A stretch of 64,000 bases of DNA from Parelaphostrongylus tenuis (lineage: Eukaryota > Nematoda > Chromadorea > Rhabditida > Metastrongylidae). The notes beneath the pieces were generated by a model. It was given only the letters and a program-made list of their open reading frames with translations, was not told where the DNA came from and made no database searches. Below, one piece after another: positions 20,131 to 33,700 of the stretch. The translations under genes and the position numbers were made by a program. Numbering within the stretch: the first letter of the stretch is position 1; each line of letters starts with the position of its first letter. Location: NCBI GenBank assembly GCA_019055375.1, contig JAHQIW010003759.1, positions 1 through 64,000 of the forward strand, in the 5' to 3' direction.

Positions 20131-20953
20131 TATGAGGTCGCTTCGGAAGTCTTTGCACTAAAGCAGTAAGCACAAATTAATTAATCAGAAGTATAAAATT
20201 GCATGGTTTCGGTATCGTTCAATTGCGCATTTTCTTGCTAATATTTTGGTGTACATGAGCGCATGTGTCGCAGTGGTTAAGAGGTGGTCTGCGTCGCACA
20301 CGAGGTCAATGGTTCGATCTCGCGCTCATGGCTCGCCAAGCCATCCATCCCTCCGGGGTCGGTAAATTGGTACCAGACAGGTCTCAAACTTGTCTTAGAG
20401 GATAAGCAGCACTGACTCGGTTCAGCGGGAGGCCACCGCGAGTCATTGTAAAGGCCAGATGTGCATTCAATCACCTCAAACGAAGTTAAAAATTGAAGTC
20501 AAATGCATGGCGCATCCCTCAGGGATTGATCAACACCTGGAGCTTTATCCTATTTTTATTTTGGTATACAACTTGCTTTTACTTCGCGCAGGAATAATGG
20601 AGCCTGGGGCGATGAAACGGTTGTAGAAAGCACGCCTAGGTAGTGGTTCGAGAAGTTCGAAACTGGAAAGAACAGTCTAGAGGATCAGTCTATATCGAGC
20701 CGGGCAAGAAACCTCATTAATTTTGCGCGACGCTTCACTACCATTTTTCCCTAGGAGCCATTCGTGCACAAGTAGCAAGAGGATTTGTTCTCACGACAGC
20801 TGTATCTTAGAACAAGTATGGATTAGTCTATACCAAAATGATCACAAGAACATGCGCAATTGAACAATACCAAGATCATGCAATTCTAATCACTTTTGGT
20901 TAGCAACTTTGTTGCTTATGGCTCGTGTACTTCAACTTATGGAACGACCTAAT
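20131..20953 (+). mobile_element. Internally deleted mariner element carrying a SINE
   Basis: Left end TATGAGGTCGCTTCGGAAGT and right end TTATGGAACGACCTAATA are inverted mariner-type termini next to TA. The body keeps transposase N-terminal remnants (GSRSSKLERTV.RIS after 20640, matching FAKLRSG--SLEDQPRSGR). The SINE at 20257-20551 is inserted in the 5' untranslated part. Confidence 0.7.
20257..20551 (+). mobile_element. tRNA-derived SINE, family A, full length, inserted in mariner
   Basis: Head GAGCGCATGTGTCGCAGTGG (box A) with box B GGTTCGATCTC and GCGCTCA closing the acceptor stem. Tail GGAGCTTTATCC. It is flanked by a 13-bp duplication, ATTTTGGTGTACA (20243-20255) and ATTTTGGTATACA (20558-20570), one mismatch. 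Confidence 0.85.
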
Positions 20954-21133
20954 AGGATGTGACTTGATTTTTCTTTTTTTTGGTTGATATGCTACCTCAA
21001 TAGGTCCTTCGTCAAGCGAACAGTGAGACTCCTCGATCTTCAGGCAGCAATTTCTTCTGTGGAAAGCAAAATTCAGTCGTATTGGCTACCACCATTTGAT
21101 ATGAAAGCTTTCAAACTTGTATCGGAATTCTAA

Positions 21134-21357
21134 GAGCATTTTTGACACAGTGGTTGGAGTGGTTAGGCGAGGGCACGATTCCGCGCTCAAGGCTCACCAA
21201 GCCTTCTAACCTCTGGTATAGGTGAATCGGTTCCAAACTTATCTGTGAGGATAGCACCACTGACTTGAAATAATGATTTGCATTAGCTCAGGCGGTGCTA
21301 CGAATAGAGTACAATGCATAACGCACTCAGGAATTTGTCAACGTTGAGAGTTTCATC
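21134..21357 (+). mobile_element. tRNA-derived SINE, family A, decayed
   Basis: Head GAGCATTTTTGACACAGTGG, then CCGCGCTCAAGGCTCACCAA, GGTTCCAAACTTATCTGTGA and the tail GTTGAGAGTTTCATC. Confidence 0.65.
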
Positions 21358-21559
21358 GTTTATCCCTTTGAGAACCACTGTTCATAGACGAGTGGGAGTC
21401 CGGGATCTGCAGTCTGTGTATGCTTGCTTATCTGGCTGTCTGTTTTACACGAGGCGAGACGCCGGCCGCCGTTGCAGTAGCCGAGTGAAATTCGACGTCG
21501 CGTTGTTTGGTACGAGGCGTACCGTGTGGTGCTTAAGGGGTTGAACTTTATACCCAATG

Positions 21560-21685
21560 ATATAGAGTGATATACAAAACTTCTTGCGTCAGCTGGAATT
21601 TGAACCCGCATTTTACTTATCCGAGACACGTGCTAATGCTCGTTCCACCACAGACGCCTGTTTAGCTACCACTCTTTCTTATACT
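21560..21685 (-). repeat. Family B half-element
   Basis: Reverse-strand arm: CAGCTGGAATTTGAACCCGC, GACACGTGCTAATGC, then the ACCACTCTTTCTTATAC spacer. It ends about 15 bp before the exon at 21703 and supplies part of its acceptor region. Confidence 0.5.
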
Positions 21686-21702
21686 TTATATTGTAATTCC
21701 AG

Positions 21703-24700
21703 GCTTATGTTTCACTTGCAAGGCAAAGGACAATCGTCACAGTGGCGTCGATCCAATTCAAAATCCTCTGCGTCTCGACAAAACAACTACGACTTAGATA
21801 CAAACGCTGAGTATCAGTCGGAGGATTCGGACGTTACAGAGTACGGTTTGTTCATTTTGTGTGGTCATGATGCCACTACACGGTGGTGTATGGTTTTCCC
21901 GATCTTCTTGTACCTCAGACGAGAATTAAACCAGCATCTTACCCTTTCAGGTGCTCGCGCGCTAACCGCACTGTCGAGACTCCTATTCTCCTATCACTCT
22001 GGTCAACAAGGTATCGATCTCTTAGCAACCAACCGTCAACGATTGTATCGGAAAGCAGTGATACCAGAACAGGAGCTTTGATAGTACAGTTGTTTGACGC
22101 GCGCTCCCGGAAGGGTTCGGTGCAGCAGTTCCCGTCCAGATTTAAATATTTAATATAACTTTACATTATCAGCTCGATGATTTTCAAAAAAAGTAGTACT
22201 CTGGAAATAATATAGCATATTTTGAGCCGTTAAGGTCTAAGTACTAGCCAGGAACCTGTTCTGTCCTGCCTGAACTCCTTAGTAGCACGGTCACTCGGTT
22301 CAACCGATGTTTTGGGGCTAGACCCTTCTATGAAGCACTTGAGGCCTAGTAACAAGTCACCGCAAGTCAGGTGATGGAATCCCTTGAGACTGCAAAGACT
22401 AGCAGCCTAGCTTAGTCGTTCTTGTCCATGAACGTACATTGAAGGCTATTGAGTGGTATGCAAGACATTTGCCCTAGGCAGGAGTTGAGCCCGCTATTTA
22501 CTTATACCGGCTGGTTCCTGCTACCACTATACCACGAATAACATTGCTTTGTTACCACTCTTCGATATAAACTATCGTAGCTGTCAGCAACCAACCTTTA
22601 ACGGGTTTGGTGTTGTGTATAGTAGCTGCTTAGACAGATCATCTTCACATGTCGCGTGGCATAGCCCAACATCCGTTCTACTGTGTTTGTCAAATTGAAA
22701 CCGGCACCCTTTCCGTTAGAGCTAAGGTGAGACAGGGGCTCAACTCCTGAATTGGAGTCTAAAGAAGTTTTGCAAGCCTTTCCGCGTCATCGAATCTGAA
22801 GTTAGCTTGATTCTCATGCTAATTGCCCTGAGAGGTGATTTTCTCCTCTTTTCTACTCATTCATCCATTGAATACTGACATTCATGCAAGAGCAGCGTGC
22901 TTCTTACGGATAGCGTGTTGAGTGGCGAAGTAGATCGAGGAGCGACTAGGCCTAATCCTCTTATTATCGAAAAAATTCTTAATTCTGGTGGGTTCGTTAA
23001 CACCATAGCTATTGGCGGATTCGGCGTTTCATAAATAACAAGTCGTTCCATAAGTTTTGGCACTAGAGCATTTAACGCCAAATTTATTAACCCGAAATAA
23101 TCGAAATTGTATGGTTTTGGTATCGTTCATATGCACATTCTCTTGAGAACATTTTGGTATACAACTTGCCTATAGTTGCTTTAAGATGGAGCCATCTTGG
23201 GAAAAAACTCAGTTGCTGCTCATGCACGAATGGTGCGCAGGGGAAAACGCTAGTGAAACGACGCGCAAGATTGTTGAAGCTTGGTACGATGATATCGTTG
23301 CAGAAAGGACGGCTTGGAACGCGTATGCGAAGCTCAAAGCTGGAAGGAACAATCTGGAGGATCAGTCGTGCTCGGGACGTCTACAGGGAGCTCTATCAAT
23401 CTTGCGCGCCTACTACGCGCAAATCGTGCATGAATATTAAGCGAATTTGTTACCAGGGCAGCTTTACCCGTAGCAAGTATAGGCAGATTGTATATCAGCA
23501 TGTTTGCAAGAAAATACACACTTGAACCGTATCAAAAGTATGCAATTTTAATTACTTCTTGTCCAAGAGAATTAACCGTTAGGCAGACATTCGACCTCTG
23601 GCAGGAGTTTAACCCATGTTTCACCCTTATCGGGGGGCGTGTGCTGGCACTACACCACTAAAATCACCGCTTACCCATCCACCCATTCTTCAAGATCTCT
23701 TTGTCATAACTATCGGCAACTAACCTTCAACATGTTTGGTCGTGTAAGCAAGATCGCTGCTCAAACCCAGTTAGACAGTTAGACAACCATTGCACATGTA
23801 TGATTTGAAGAATTCTTATGTTTCACTACTCATAGAAGTTAAATGGCTGCCGGCTTATCTGCGTTTATAGATTGTTCTCCCGACCAACTTGTTAAAGGTT
23901 GATGGCTGATAGCTATGATAAAGAAATAAAGAAATATTGAGGCAGGTAAACAGTGGCCTTGATGGTGTAGTGGCAGCACGCCCCCCTCCCACGATGTGGG
24001 TTAAGCCTGGGTTCGACTACCTACTGTGACCGATTTTTTGCCTACCACGCAATTCCCTCAGGTATGCTTGAAACATCATAGCACTGCGAGAAACAGTAAA
24101 AACAAAAATTTTTGGATCTATACTTTTTGTCGAAATCAATACTTCTAATTTGGTGTTAATTGCTTTGCTGCCAAAACTTATGGTTGACCGTGATATTAGC
24201 AATCAAGGATGTGCTGATACAGTTGGAAGGTGACTAAGCATGCGGCTAGAATCAAATTTTACAATTTTTAATTCCAGTGTCCATCAGTTAAAAAGGGGGA
24301 CAGACAGCAAATTCTCTAAATGAGTTCAGGGTCCTTTATCGAAACGGCCAGATAAATGCTCCTCTCGACTGTCTTTTTGTCTTCATTGTTAACTGGGCCA
24401 GTAGCACGAGGATGCTAATAGAAATTTACTCGGCTCACGTTTCGACGCGTTTTGTCTTTCCCACGGCCAGCCGATGTTTAGGGTTAAATGCCTACAGTCG
24501 TTCTTCCTTGTTGTGGCTTTCGCATTCTTAGTCGGTCTAGTCGAATCTTCTCTGATGGGCATCGCTGAATTGAACAGCATTACTCGGCGATGCTCTTATA
24601 AACAGGACAGTTGTTGATGTTATTTATTGTCCGCTGATATTATCGTGACTTTCAAGGAGGATTCGGCTCGACTGACAACAAATGCGAAGACCACAACGAA

Positions 24701-27700
24701 TACGAACGACCGTGGACAGTTGACTCGAATCGTCGGCTCTGATGAAGACAAGCGCTCGTCGGTTATATTTTCATTGCCAACCTCGTGCTACAGGCTTTAT
24801 CATCAAAGCAAGTATGCAGATTTCTTATGTTTTTACAGCTTTTTTCATAGTGTTATGATGTTTCAAATTTACCTAAGGGAACTGCGTGGTGAGCAAAAAC
24901 TCAACTCTCAGGCGGGAGTTGAACCCGCGTTTCACCCATGCATCATAAAGCAGCGAAAATGCAGTAAAAACATAAAAAATCTTGAGTATCAATATCACAA
25001 TGGCTGTCAGCTTAACCGGATTTATAAAGCGATATGTGCTTACCCGACCAAACATGTTAAAGGTCGGTGGCTGATAGCTATGATAGAGATATTGAAGAAT
25101 GAGCAGAAACGAAACGGTGCCTCAGTTGCGTAGTGGTAGCATGCGACCTCGACATGGTTGAGACGTAGGTTCAACTCCCGTCTGAGGTCAAGTTTTTGCG
25201 TACCACTCAATTTTCTTAGGCATATTTAGAAGAAATTATGATTGATTGAGCATGTCGAGGTTAAGGGAAAATCGGTTCACATATTGTCACTTAGTGTGTT
25301 TTGTGAGTTTAATCAACATGATTTCTCATCATCACCATCATCTAGACGATTGAAATCGCTGCGATACACGATACGAAGAGAGCCAAGAGAGGCATTTATC
25401 TGGCAGTTTTGATGAAAGTGTTAGAGCTTCGACCTACTGTCTAGTTTATTTGTCAATTACTCGATCCTGAAGATAGTGCATGTATAAGTAATGTGGAAGA
25501 CTAGCTCATAGTTTTCTACGGTTACAGTTCTGACATACATGCCTGTACTTTGAACGGGTGCGCATGGCACAGTGGTTAGATTGCTCTGCGACACACCCTC
25601 GTGCTGGATAGTCCGATTTCGTGCGTAGTCAAGGCTCATTATGCCGTTCATCCTTCCTGAATGGGTGAAATGGTATGAAACCTGTCTAACTGATCGACTT
25701 TCGTGGACCGAGGGGTGTGTCCGACGACTCCACCTCCTGCCCTAAGTGGACGTCGACAACGGCTACTTTTCGTTGCAGGCTCTACAGCTAAGTTTTGGAA
25801 TGGTTCGGGTGCGCTCTACACGGGCGTATTGGCTGCTGTTTCGTGACGTTGACTCTATACTTGCACACATAACATCAAGAAGCAGCAGTCAGTACGCCGA
25901 CGCAGAGCACACTCGAATCGTCCCAAAATTTAGCTGCAAGTCTTGCAACGAGAAGTCGCTGTAGTCGGTGTCCGCTCGGAGCAGAGGAGGTGGGGTCGTT
26001 GGAAACGTCTTGGGTCCACGGAATTCAACCTTTTAAGGGAATAGCAGTGCTGATTTGATGCTTTGGTAGGTCATCGCGAGCTGTTGTAGTGGCAGAATAT
26101 GCGTTGAATGAGATCTAATGATGCGGCGAATGGAGTTGCATGCACGGCGCATCCTTCAGGCCTTCTTCAACTTTGAGAGTTTTATCTACTAAGCTTCCAC
26201 TGTAGACGTTACAGGTGTATGTAGTAACTGGCGGTGCTGTGGTTTCTATGTGGATTCGTAATTCACATAAAAGCTTAGCGTTGTGCCCTATCATCTCCGT
26301 ATAATCTGTTGTGCTAAGCACAATTTATTGAGTCCGTGCTAGGAGCTCTTCCCATAGAATTTTTTCCTTGTCAGCAAAACAGCATGTGATTCTATAAAAT
26401 TCTCCTAATTTTCTGCTTTTTGACAGTGCTACGATGTTGTAAAAATTAAAGTTGTGCACCAAAACCTGACGCCAGTCGGGGGTTAAACCTGCTTTTCACC
26501 CTTGCCAGTGCGTGTGCTATCCCTATACCACCGATTCTACCGCTCTGCTACTAGTCCTTCTTCGATACAAGCTATCGTAGCTATCAACACCAATTCTTAA
26601 CTCCTGCGGAACTATGGATCCAACCCTCTTCGTCTCTGACCCCCAGCATGTTGCGTCTAACAATAGCGTCTGACCCCACAGCGCGCCGTTGTCAGACGGA
26701 GTATCCTGAGTTTTAAAGACGCAGAGGATTGGATCTATGGTCCCATTAGGTTTAACGGGTTTGGTCACTTTATATCGAAAGAGTGATAGCAGGATATTTA
26801 GAGAATTCAGCAAGTGAATTTAGTTTCTGAGTGTCCGGAATGAACTTTATGTGGAAGTTTCGAGGCTCATTTGAAAAGTCAGTTTTAAAAGTGCGCGTTG
26901 GCTACTCAAAGTGACTACAAAAGGTCTTCTACTGGATTTTCATTGATTTTTTTCAGTGATTCTTTCTCAAGAGAGAAGAAAACACGTGACAGTCATCACG
27001 AAGAGGAGTCTCCGAGTCTGTGGGTTCTTGTTTTTTTTCATAGCAGATTAAGCTTTTCTTATTATTGAATTTTAGATGAACACAGATTTTCTTTGTTGAT
27101 AGCCAAACGCGAGGTTGATAGTGGATTGGAAAAAAATTTTTCTTATTTTCTCGTTTTTGTTGGTTATTATTCATACATTTGGGTTTTTTCTTACCATCAT
27201 TCAGAGCAACTTCTTTCGGTTATTTAGATATATAACACTTATTCATTTGTTTTAAGACAGAATTGTCTCGAGAGCACAAACAATTGTTGATGTTACACCA
27301 GCGTCTCCTGGGTTCAAGTGCTGTTGAGACCGCCGGATTAACGAGGCTTGAAGTGACGGAGCAGTTGAAAGGACAGCAGTGTTTGATCGTTTCAATGAAA
27401 GGCTAGAAATGCAGACCTTACGCACAAACAATGAGGCGGTCGCCCACAAGAAAATTGACCGGCAAGCTGTTTTGAATACAACTGAGACGTCTACGTCGTT
27501 GACGACTAGCGTGCTAGCCGATGATCCTGAGTGTGGTCATACTAAAATTCTATCTCAAATAAATGTGTAAGTGTTATATATTAAAATAACCGCAATAAGC
27601 CGCTATAAATGGTAGCGGAAACATAAAAATGCATGAAAAGTTATCGATAGGAAGGGAAAAGTCTGGGAATTTTCTTGCCAACACATTTCAAATACAATCT

Positions 27701-30700
27701 ATTTCGATCGGCTGACGTTTCGGCGGTTTCGCCTTCTTCAGGGCCTGGAAAGATCAGGAAGGAAACTCGTTACGACCTCCATTACTTCAGCAGAAAAAAA
27801 TCATTAAGTATAGATTTCAGTCGTATCGATCGCATAACAATAAAACAATAATAGGCTGGAAAAAGTGATGAGTATTAGAAAAAGTTGTTTTGTGCTTAAT
27901 GCGATTGAAATCTAGCTTTGGAAATGTTTTCTGTTGAAGTAATGGTGGTGTTTAGCTGAGTGAATTATCGGAAACTAGATCATTCCTGGCTTTGAAGAAG
28001 GCGAAAACGCCGAAACTTCGGCTGATCAAATAAATAGTACTTTATCAACGTCGCGTTTGGCTTACGAACAAAATTCTACCTAGAGTTGTTGAAAAGATAC
28101 TGAGGTAAATGGAGCCGGTCCTGGGAAGTTCCCCATAATTTAGGCGCCGAACCATGTGTAATCAGCAAAAATCTTATTCAACCACTTTTCTAGTACTGGT
28201 ATGGTTTTATTAACTATACATCAAATGATATGGAAAGATAAGCAAAATCTTGAGCCTCAGGCGGGAAGTGGAGCGGCGTCCCATACTTTGCTCGAGCGCG
28301 TGTTAACCTGTTTCTCACTACGGACGTTCCTGTCATGTTATCACTCTTTCTGTACAGTGAGGTGTCGATCTTTCGGCGATCAACCGTCAGCGGTTGTACT
28401 AAAGAAAGAGTGATGGCGGACCAGGAGCTCGGTGAAACAATTGGTTAGCACGCGTTTCGGAAACGGCGAGAAGCGGGTTCGATTCACGTCCGAACTCTAA
28501 AGTTTTGCATATCATTCAATATCACTGAATATATAATTGTAACATATTATTATCACTGAAGAGCGCCAAAATAGGGAATTGTTGTTGATTGGTATTTCAA
28601 CTATCAATCCAACAATGTTGAATGATATGGACAACTTCGCACCTCGGACAGGAATCGAACTCGACATTATTGGTGTGATCGTAATACGGTTACGTCTGGA
28701 TGCTAGCGTAGTGCTCAGCATGGCTCGTTTTTCTTGGGGAAAATCGTTGTAGAGTAATCTCCTGGTGGTATTAGGATATGTTATTTGTTCTGAAAGCATC
28801 ATTATTAAACAATTAACAAGAGAACGATAATGAGAAGTGGCCTGTAGTTACCTCTATGAGAAATATCGTTCAACCCTTTTGGGACTGTGGACCCACCTCT
28901 TATGCATCTCAAGGCTCAACGTGGGAACACATCGAATGTAATATTGTATTACTTTAATTGTATAATTGTTGTTATTTTCGTACTTATAGCCGAATAATAT
29001 ACTTGCGTATAATGAACATTGGAAAATAACACTAATTATACAGTTGAAACACTACAATAGTACATTCAGTGCGTTCCCACGTGGGAAGTTCGATGCAGAA
29101 GAGATGGAGCAGAACGTCCAGCGTTGTCACACTGCGGGTTAGGAATGCAGAAGTGGTGAGTCCACGGTAACGAAAGAATCAATCTGCCCAATGAGGGCTT
29201 GAACCTCGAACGAGATTCGAGCCCGCATCTCACCATATGAGTGTCGCTCAATCAGTGTTGCTTGTAGTTAGATTCCTAGATTAGAAATTTGATTGACATG
29301 GCAAACATGGGCCAACACTTGGTCTAGTTTTCTCGCCAAGTTGAAAGCGGCATCTATTCAAGTTGGGTGAAATGCTGGTTTAACTCGTGTTTGGAGATGA
29401 AAGAAGATTTGCAAATCACTCAACGTCCTCGGACCTATATAGGTAGCTTGATTCTTATGCCAGTTACCTCAAAGAGGATTTTTCTTCATTTTGTAATATG
29501 GTGTTCTGCTAATGCTAAACAACACAGTACCAGTCGAATCTGAGCTAAGAGGTTTTCCTCGTAAACATTTTTTTTTCTTCCCTTCCTTCGCAAAACTTTA
29601 TTTGATTTCGTGAGAATTCTTTTATCTTTACTGCTTTTTAGCCGTGCTTTGGTTTTAAAAATAGCGTCTGAGAGTTTTGAGTGATATGCAAAACATTCGG
29701 TCCACCACTGATATCACTGCTCTGCTACTGCTTAACGTGTTTAGTTAGTTAATATCGAAGAGAGAGTGTAGCAGATTATTCAATCTCATTTAGCCCTTTC
29801 GTGACCGTGGATCTACGGCTTCTGCATCTCTGTCTAGCAACCTTGGACGGTCTGCTCCACCTAGTCTGCATCTCTGACCACTCGCGTGCCTCTGTTAGAC
29901 ACAGCAGGGTGCAACTGTTGCGCGCACTACGCTGGGGTTGGGAATGCAGAGGGGTTCGGGCAGGCCGTCTAATGTTGGTTGGTAGAGATACAGAGGCCGT
30001 GGGTCCATGGTCTCGAAAGGGTTAGACAATTCTGTAAGTGAGCATGGTTGGTGGAACGAAATCTGGAATGTCCTTCTAATTCAGAAGTTTCGAGGCGCCT
30101 TAAAAAGCCGATTTAGAAGTGAACGTTAGATTTTTTGTATACTATTAAATATTAGCTATTGAAGATGCTCTGCGAAATGATTATTATCTTTTTTAGTGAT
30201 TATTTCTCAAGAGAAAAGAGACCACGTGTTACTCGTCATGAAGAGAAGCTCCCGAATCTGTGAGTTTTTTCATTACTCCAAAAGACTGACAGTTTTTCTT
30301 GAAAGTGATTTTTGAATGGAGCTATCTACAGTCTAAGCGTTTATCATAAATCGTTTCAACATTAGTTTATCACAATGAATTATTAAACGGTATACTGCAT
30401 TGGCAACTAAGTGACTGCTCCAGTTTGAAGCTCTAAGCGCAACCTGGTTTCAAGCAGAAGTGATCAAAATTATTTAGCGATATTTTAAAGTATGCGTATC
30501 AGCCTGAACACATTTCTGCCATATCTCGGGCAACAAATCAAGACAACTTTAAGTAGAATTTTCTGAGCTTCCTTCTGATGTCAATTTCGTCCATACTTGC
30601 AGAATTATGGCCACATGGCATCAAGGCAAAACTCAGCAAAGAGCCAAAACGTTGTTCGTCTGGACGCAAATCCTTGAGTCTTTACACGATTGATGTTCTC

Positions 30701-33700
30701 GAACGTGATCTGTGCATCACGTCCCAATTCGTAGTCGTAGGGCAGCAAACTGCGATAAAGGCTCCATTAAGTGTTCCTGATGTGGCAAGTATGGACAAAT
30801 TTGGTACCAAAAAGGATCTCAAATTTTCTACACAAAGCGGTAATGATTTGTCGCGTGGGAGATGGCAGAAATGTGTTCGCGCTTATGGCACCTACTATGA
30901 ATGGTGTTGTTAAGCAGTTTTAATTACTTTCTGATATTACGTGGTGTTTACTGCTATAGTGCCAAAACATATGATAAAGCCTAATAAATGAATTATGTCT
31001 TGAATGCTCGTTTCGTTCTTTTATGTTTGAATTTTGGAGGTAGAAAACGAACTAGCTAACTATTTGATAGAATTCTTCTGTGCCAATCAAAGATGGAAAT
31101 CTACATCCAAAAAATAGTTTAGATTAGGTGCTTTTGATGAGATTAAGAAGCAAACGGATGTGCTAGAACCATCCGATCGACATAATCCGCAACCATTTGG
31201 TTATTAACCCCAAGTTTCTGGTGTGGTAAAATGTCAGATACAAGTTTTTTCTCTCTTGAGTTCATGCCTTATAGAATAAGAACAATAGAAAGTTGTATTG
31301 AACTTTGGAAAAAATTATCTCGATACTCATAAGATCGGGCGAGTGTGGCGTGTTAGTTAGAGGTGCCCTGTGACGGACACGTGGCGTTGGTTCGATCCGC
31401 GCCCAAGGCTCACCACTCCTTTATTCATGCCTCCGGGATAGGTATAATGGTACCAGGTATGTCTGGGATGGTATGAGTAGTGATTTTACTCATCAATAGT
31501 CTGCCGCGAATCATTTCTAAAGGCCATATAGGCATTCAATCACTTCAAACGATGCATTATGAAGTATGAAGTCGAAGCCATGACGCATCCCTCACGGATT
31601 CATTATCATAGAGAGCTTTATTTTTTCCCTTCTCATAGGGTTACATGAAGTTAGTGCTTTTTGCGTTTCACTCTAGAAGGGACCTCCAGTTATGTAGCCG
31701 GATTTGAACACAAAATTTACTTGGATAATAGTTGACCATTCTTTAGAGATTCGCGGATTTTTGGAAGTATCAATCTCTTGCTGTCCGCTGTGGTTATTAT
31801 TCTGATAGCCGTCTATATCTCAATTATATTTCGTTCGGATTCGGGCAACACTGTGCTTTCCATGGTAATTCATCTTTCACAGCCACAAATTTGTTTTTGT
31901 TTCTAGCTCTTTTGGTACTTGGTCTTTTTCGCTTTTCCCTTGAACTTTTAGTGGTCATTTGACATCATGAATCTCAGTGATCTCAATAGCGTTACTGAGT
32001 TTTTAAAATGCTCTGCTAGTGCACAGCAGCTGCGAAAAAAGATTACGTTCAACCTCAGGCGCAAATTTTTTGCTTGGTGACAGTCTGCAGATGCTTTTCA
32101 CCAGATAGAGAATGAGTCTGATTTTTGAAATAGTCATCATAGAGCGAAATCATAGGTTGGTTTCGAACTTTGATTTCATGTACCGGCTAAAGGCACATGA
32201 GCTTGTGGAAAAAATCTTGGCGTATCGAAATATTTCTTAAAAAATCCAAAACATCTCTCGAAGCGGAATAAAATTTGTAAGTAAGTAACAAAAATTGCGC
32301 CCTTCCGAGGCCGCAGTTGAAATTGTTGCGCTCAGCGTGATTCGACAGGCGTGCGATTTTCGTTGTTTATCTAGTGGTTTCTTCCCATTTCGAAAAAAAA
32401 TCAGACTTGCATAAGGCACTCTCTTCTATCGTTCTATAGAAATTGTCTTATTATTTTTGATTCATACTGCTAAAAATGAAAAAAAACGCGCTGTAAGCAA
32501 TGCACTAATTTCTGGAGGTGCAAAACGTAATTTCCCTTTACTAAACCTTAACCGAGTTTCAGAGCTAACATAATTTATGCTTTTATATGGCTGATAAATT
32601 TTAAGTGTTAAACCATCCACAGATACTGGGCGAGCGGGCGAAGCAAACCGAATGTGAAACATAGTTTTATTTTCGACGCTACAGCGAACTGAGGAAGTGA
32701 AAAGGCTTTTTCGGAAACCGAGTGCTGTTTTAAATCGCCCCTCCCCCAAGTTGTCGAATGACTAAAGTTGGGAGATTATGTCCATCGCAGAGGGACTTTA
32801 GAAATCCGTGTGTCTCGAATATACACCATGTACCCAATGGGTTAAACAAACAGCAACTGTATTTATGTTCAGGAATCCGTATCGAAGAAATTGCAAGACT
32901 TTGAAACGCGTGTATCTCAAAAGATGCGTATTTTTGAGAATGTTACTGGCGATGACATATACACCCTATTATTCGTTGGAAAACAGGTGATTTTCTGCGC
33001 AATATTTGAGGTTTTTCTCCTTCATTCTTATGCGTACATCAAATTTTAACCCTTTGGGGACTGTGGATCAACGACCTTTTCTTCCCGAACTGGCTACTCC
33101 GAAGGATCTGCTCCACCTCTGGTATCTCTTACGCCCAACATGGCAATGGCACGTTTCTGCGTCCAACAATGGCAAGGTGTTGCTACAAACAGCGCTGTCT
33201 GCTGCATCTAACAGTGGCACACTGGGGGTTAGAGATGCAGAGCAGGTGAGCAGACTATCCAGAGTTCCCAGTTCGAAATGCAGAGACGGAGGGTCCAGGG
33301 TCCCGAAAGGGTTTAGTAAGTTGTTAATTGGTTTGACATCTTAATACCTACAAGTCACGAAACTTGTTTTTCTAAGATACATAGTTGAAAAAACAAATAT
33401 CTCAATAAATCTAAGAGTACTGAGTGGTAGAAAAGCGGTGATCTTGGTGGTATAATGGTTGCATGCGCTGCGGTATGGGTGAGACTCTGGTTCAATCTCC
33501 ACATAGGGCGAATACTTTGCTTGCTACGCAAAACTCTTAGATCTATGTTTATAGCATCATAATACAACTGAATAGCAGTAAAATGACCGCAAATATATGT
33601 CTATTTCAGTGGTTGATGATGCTTCAAGAAAGTCCGATTGTGTTGCTCGTTACTGGAAAGCAGAGCCGAGATGTGGTTAACACGATATCTGATGCATTTG

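Noticed and set aside
21584..22081. 165-codon continuous open frame as one exon
   Set aside because: Only 21703-21840 lies between good splice sites; the left side is a family B arm and the right side another B element read through by chance.
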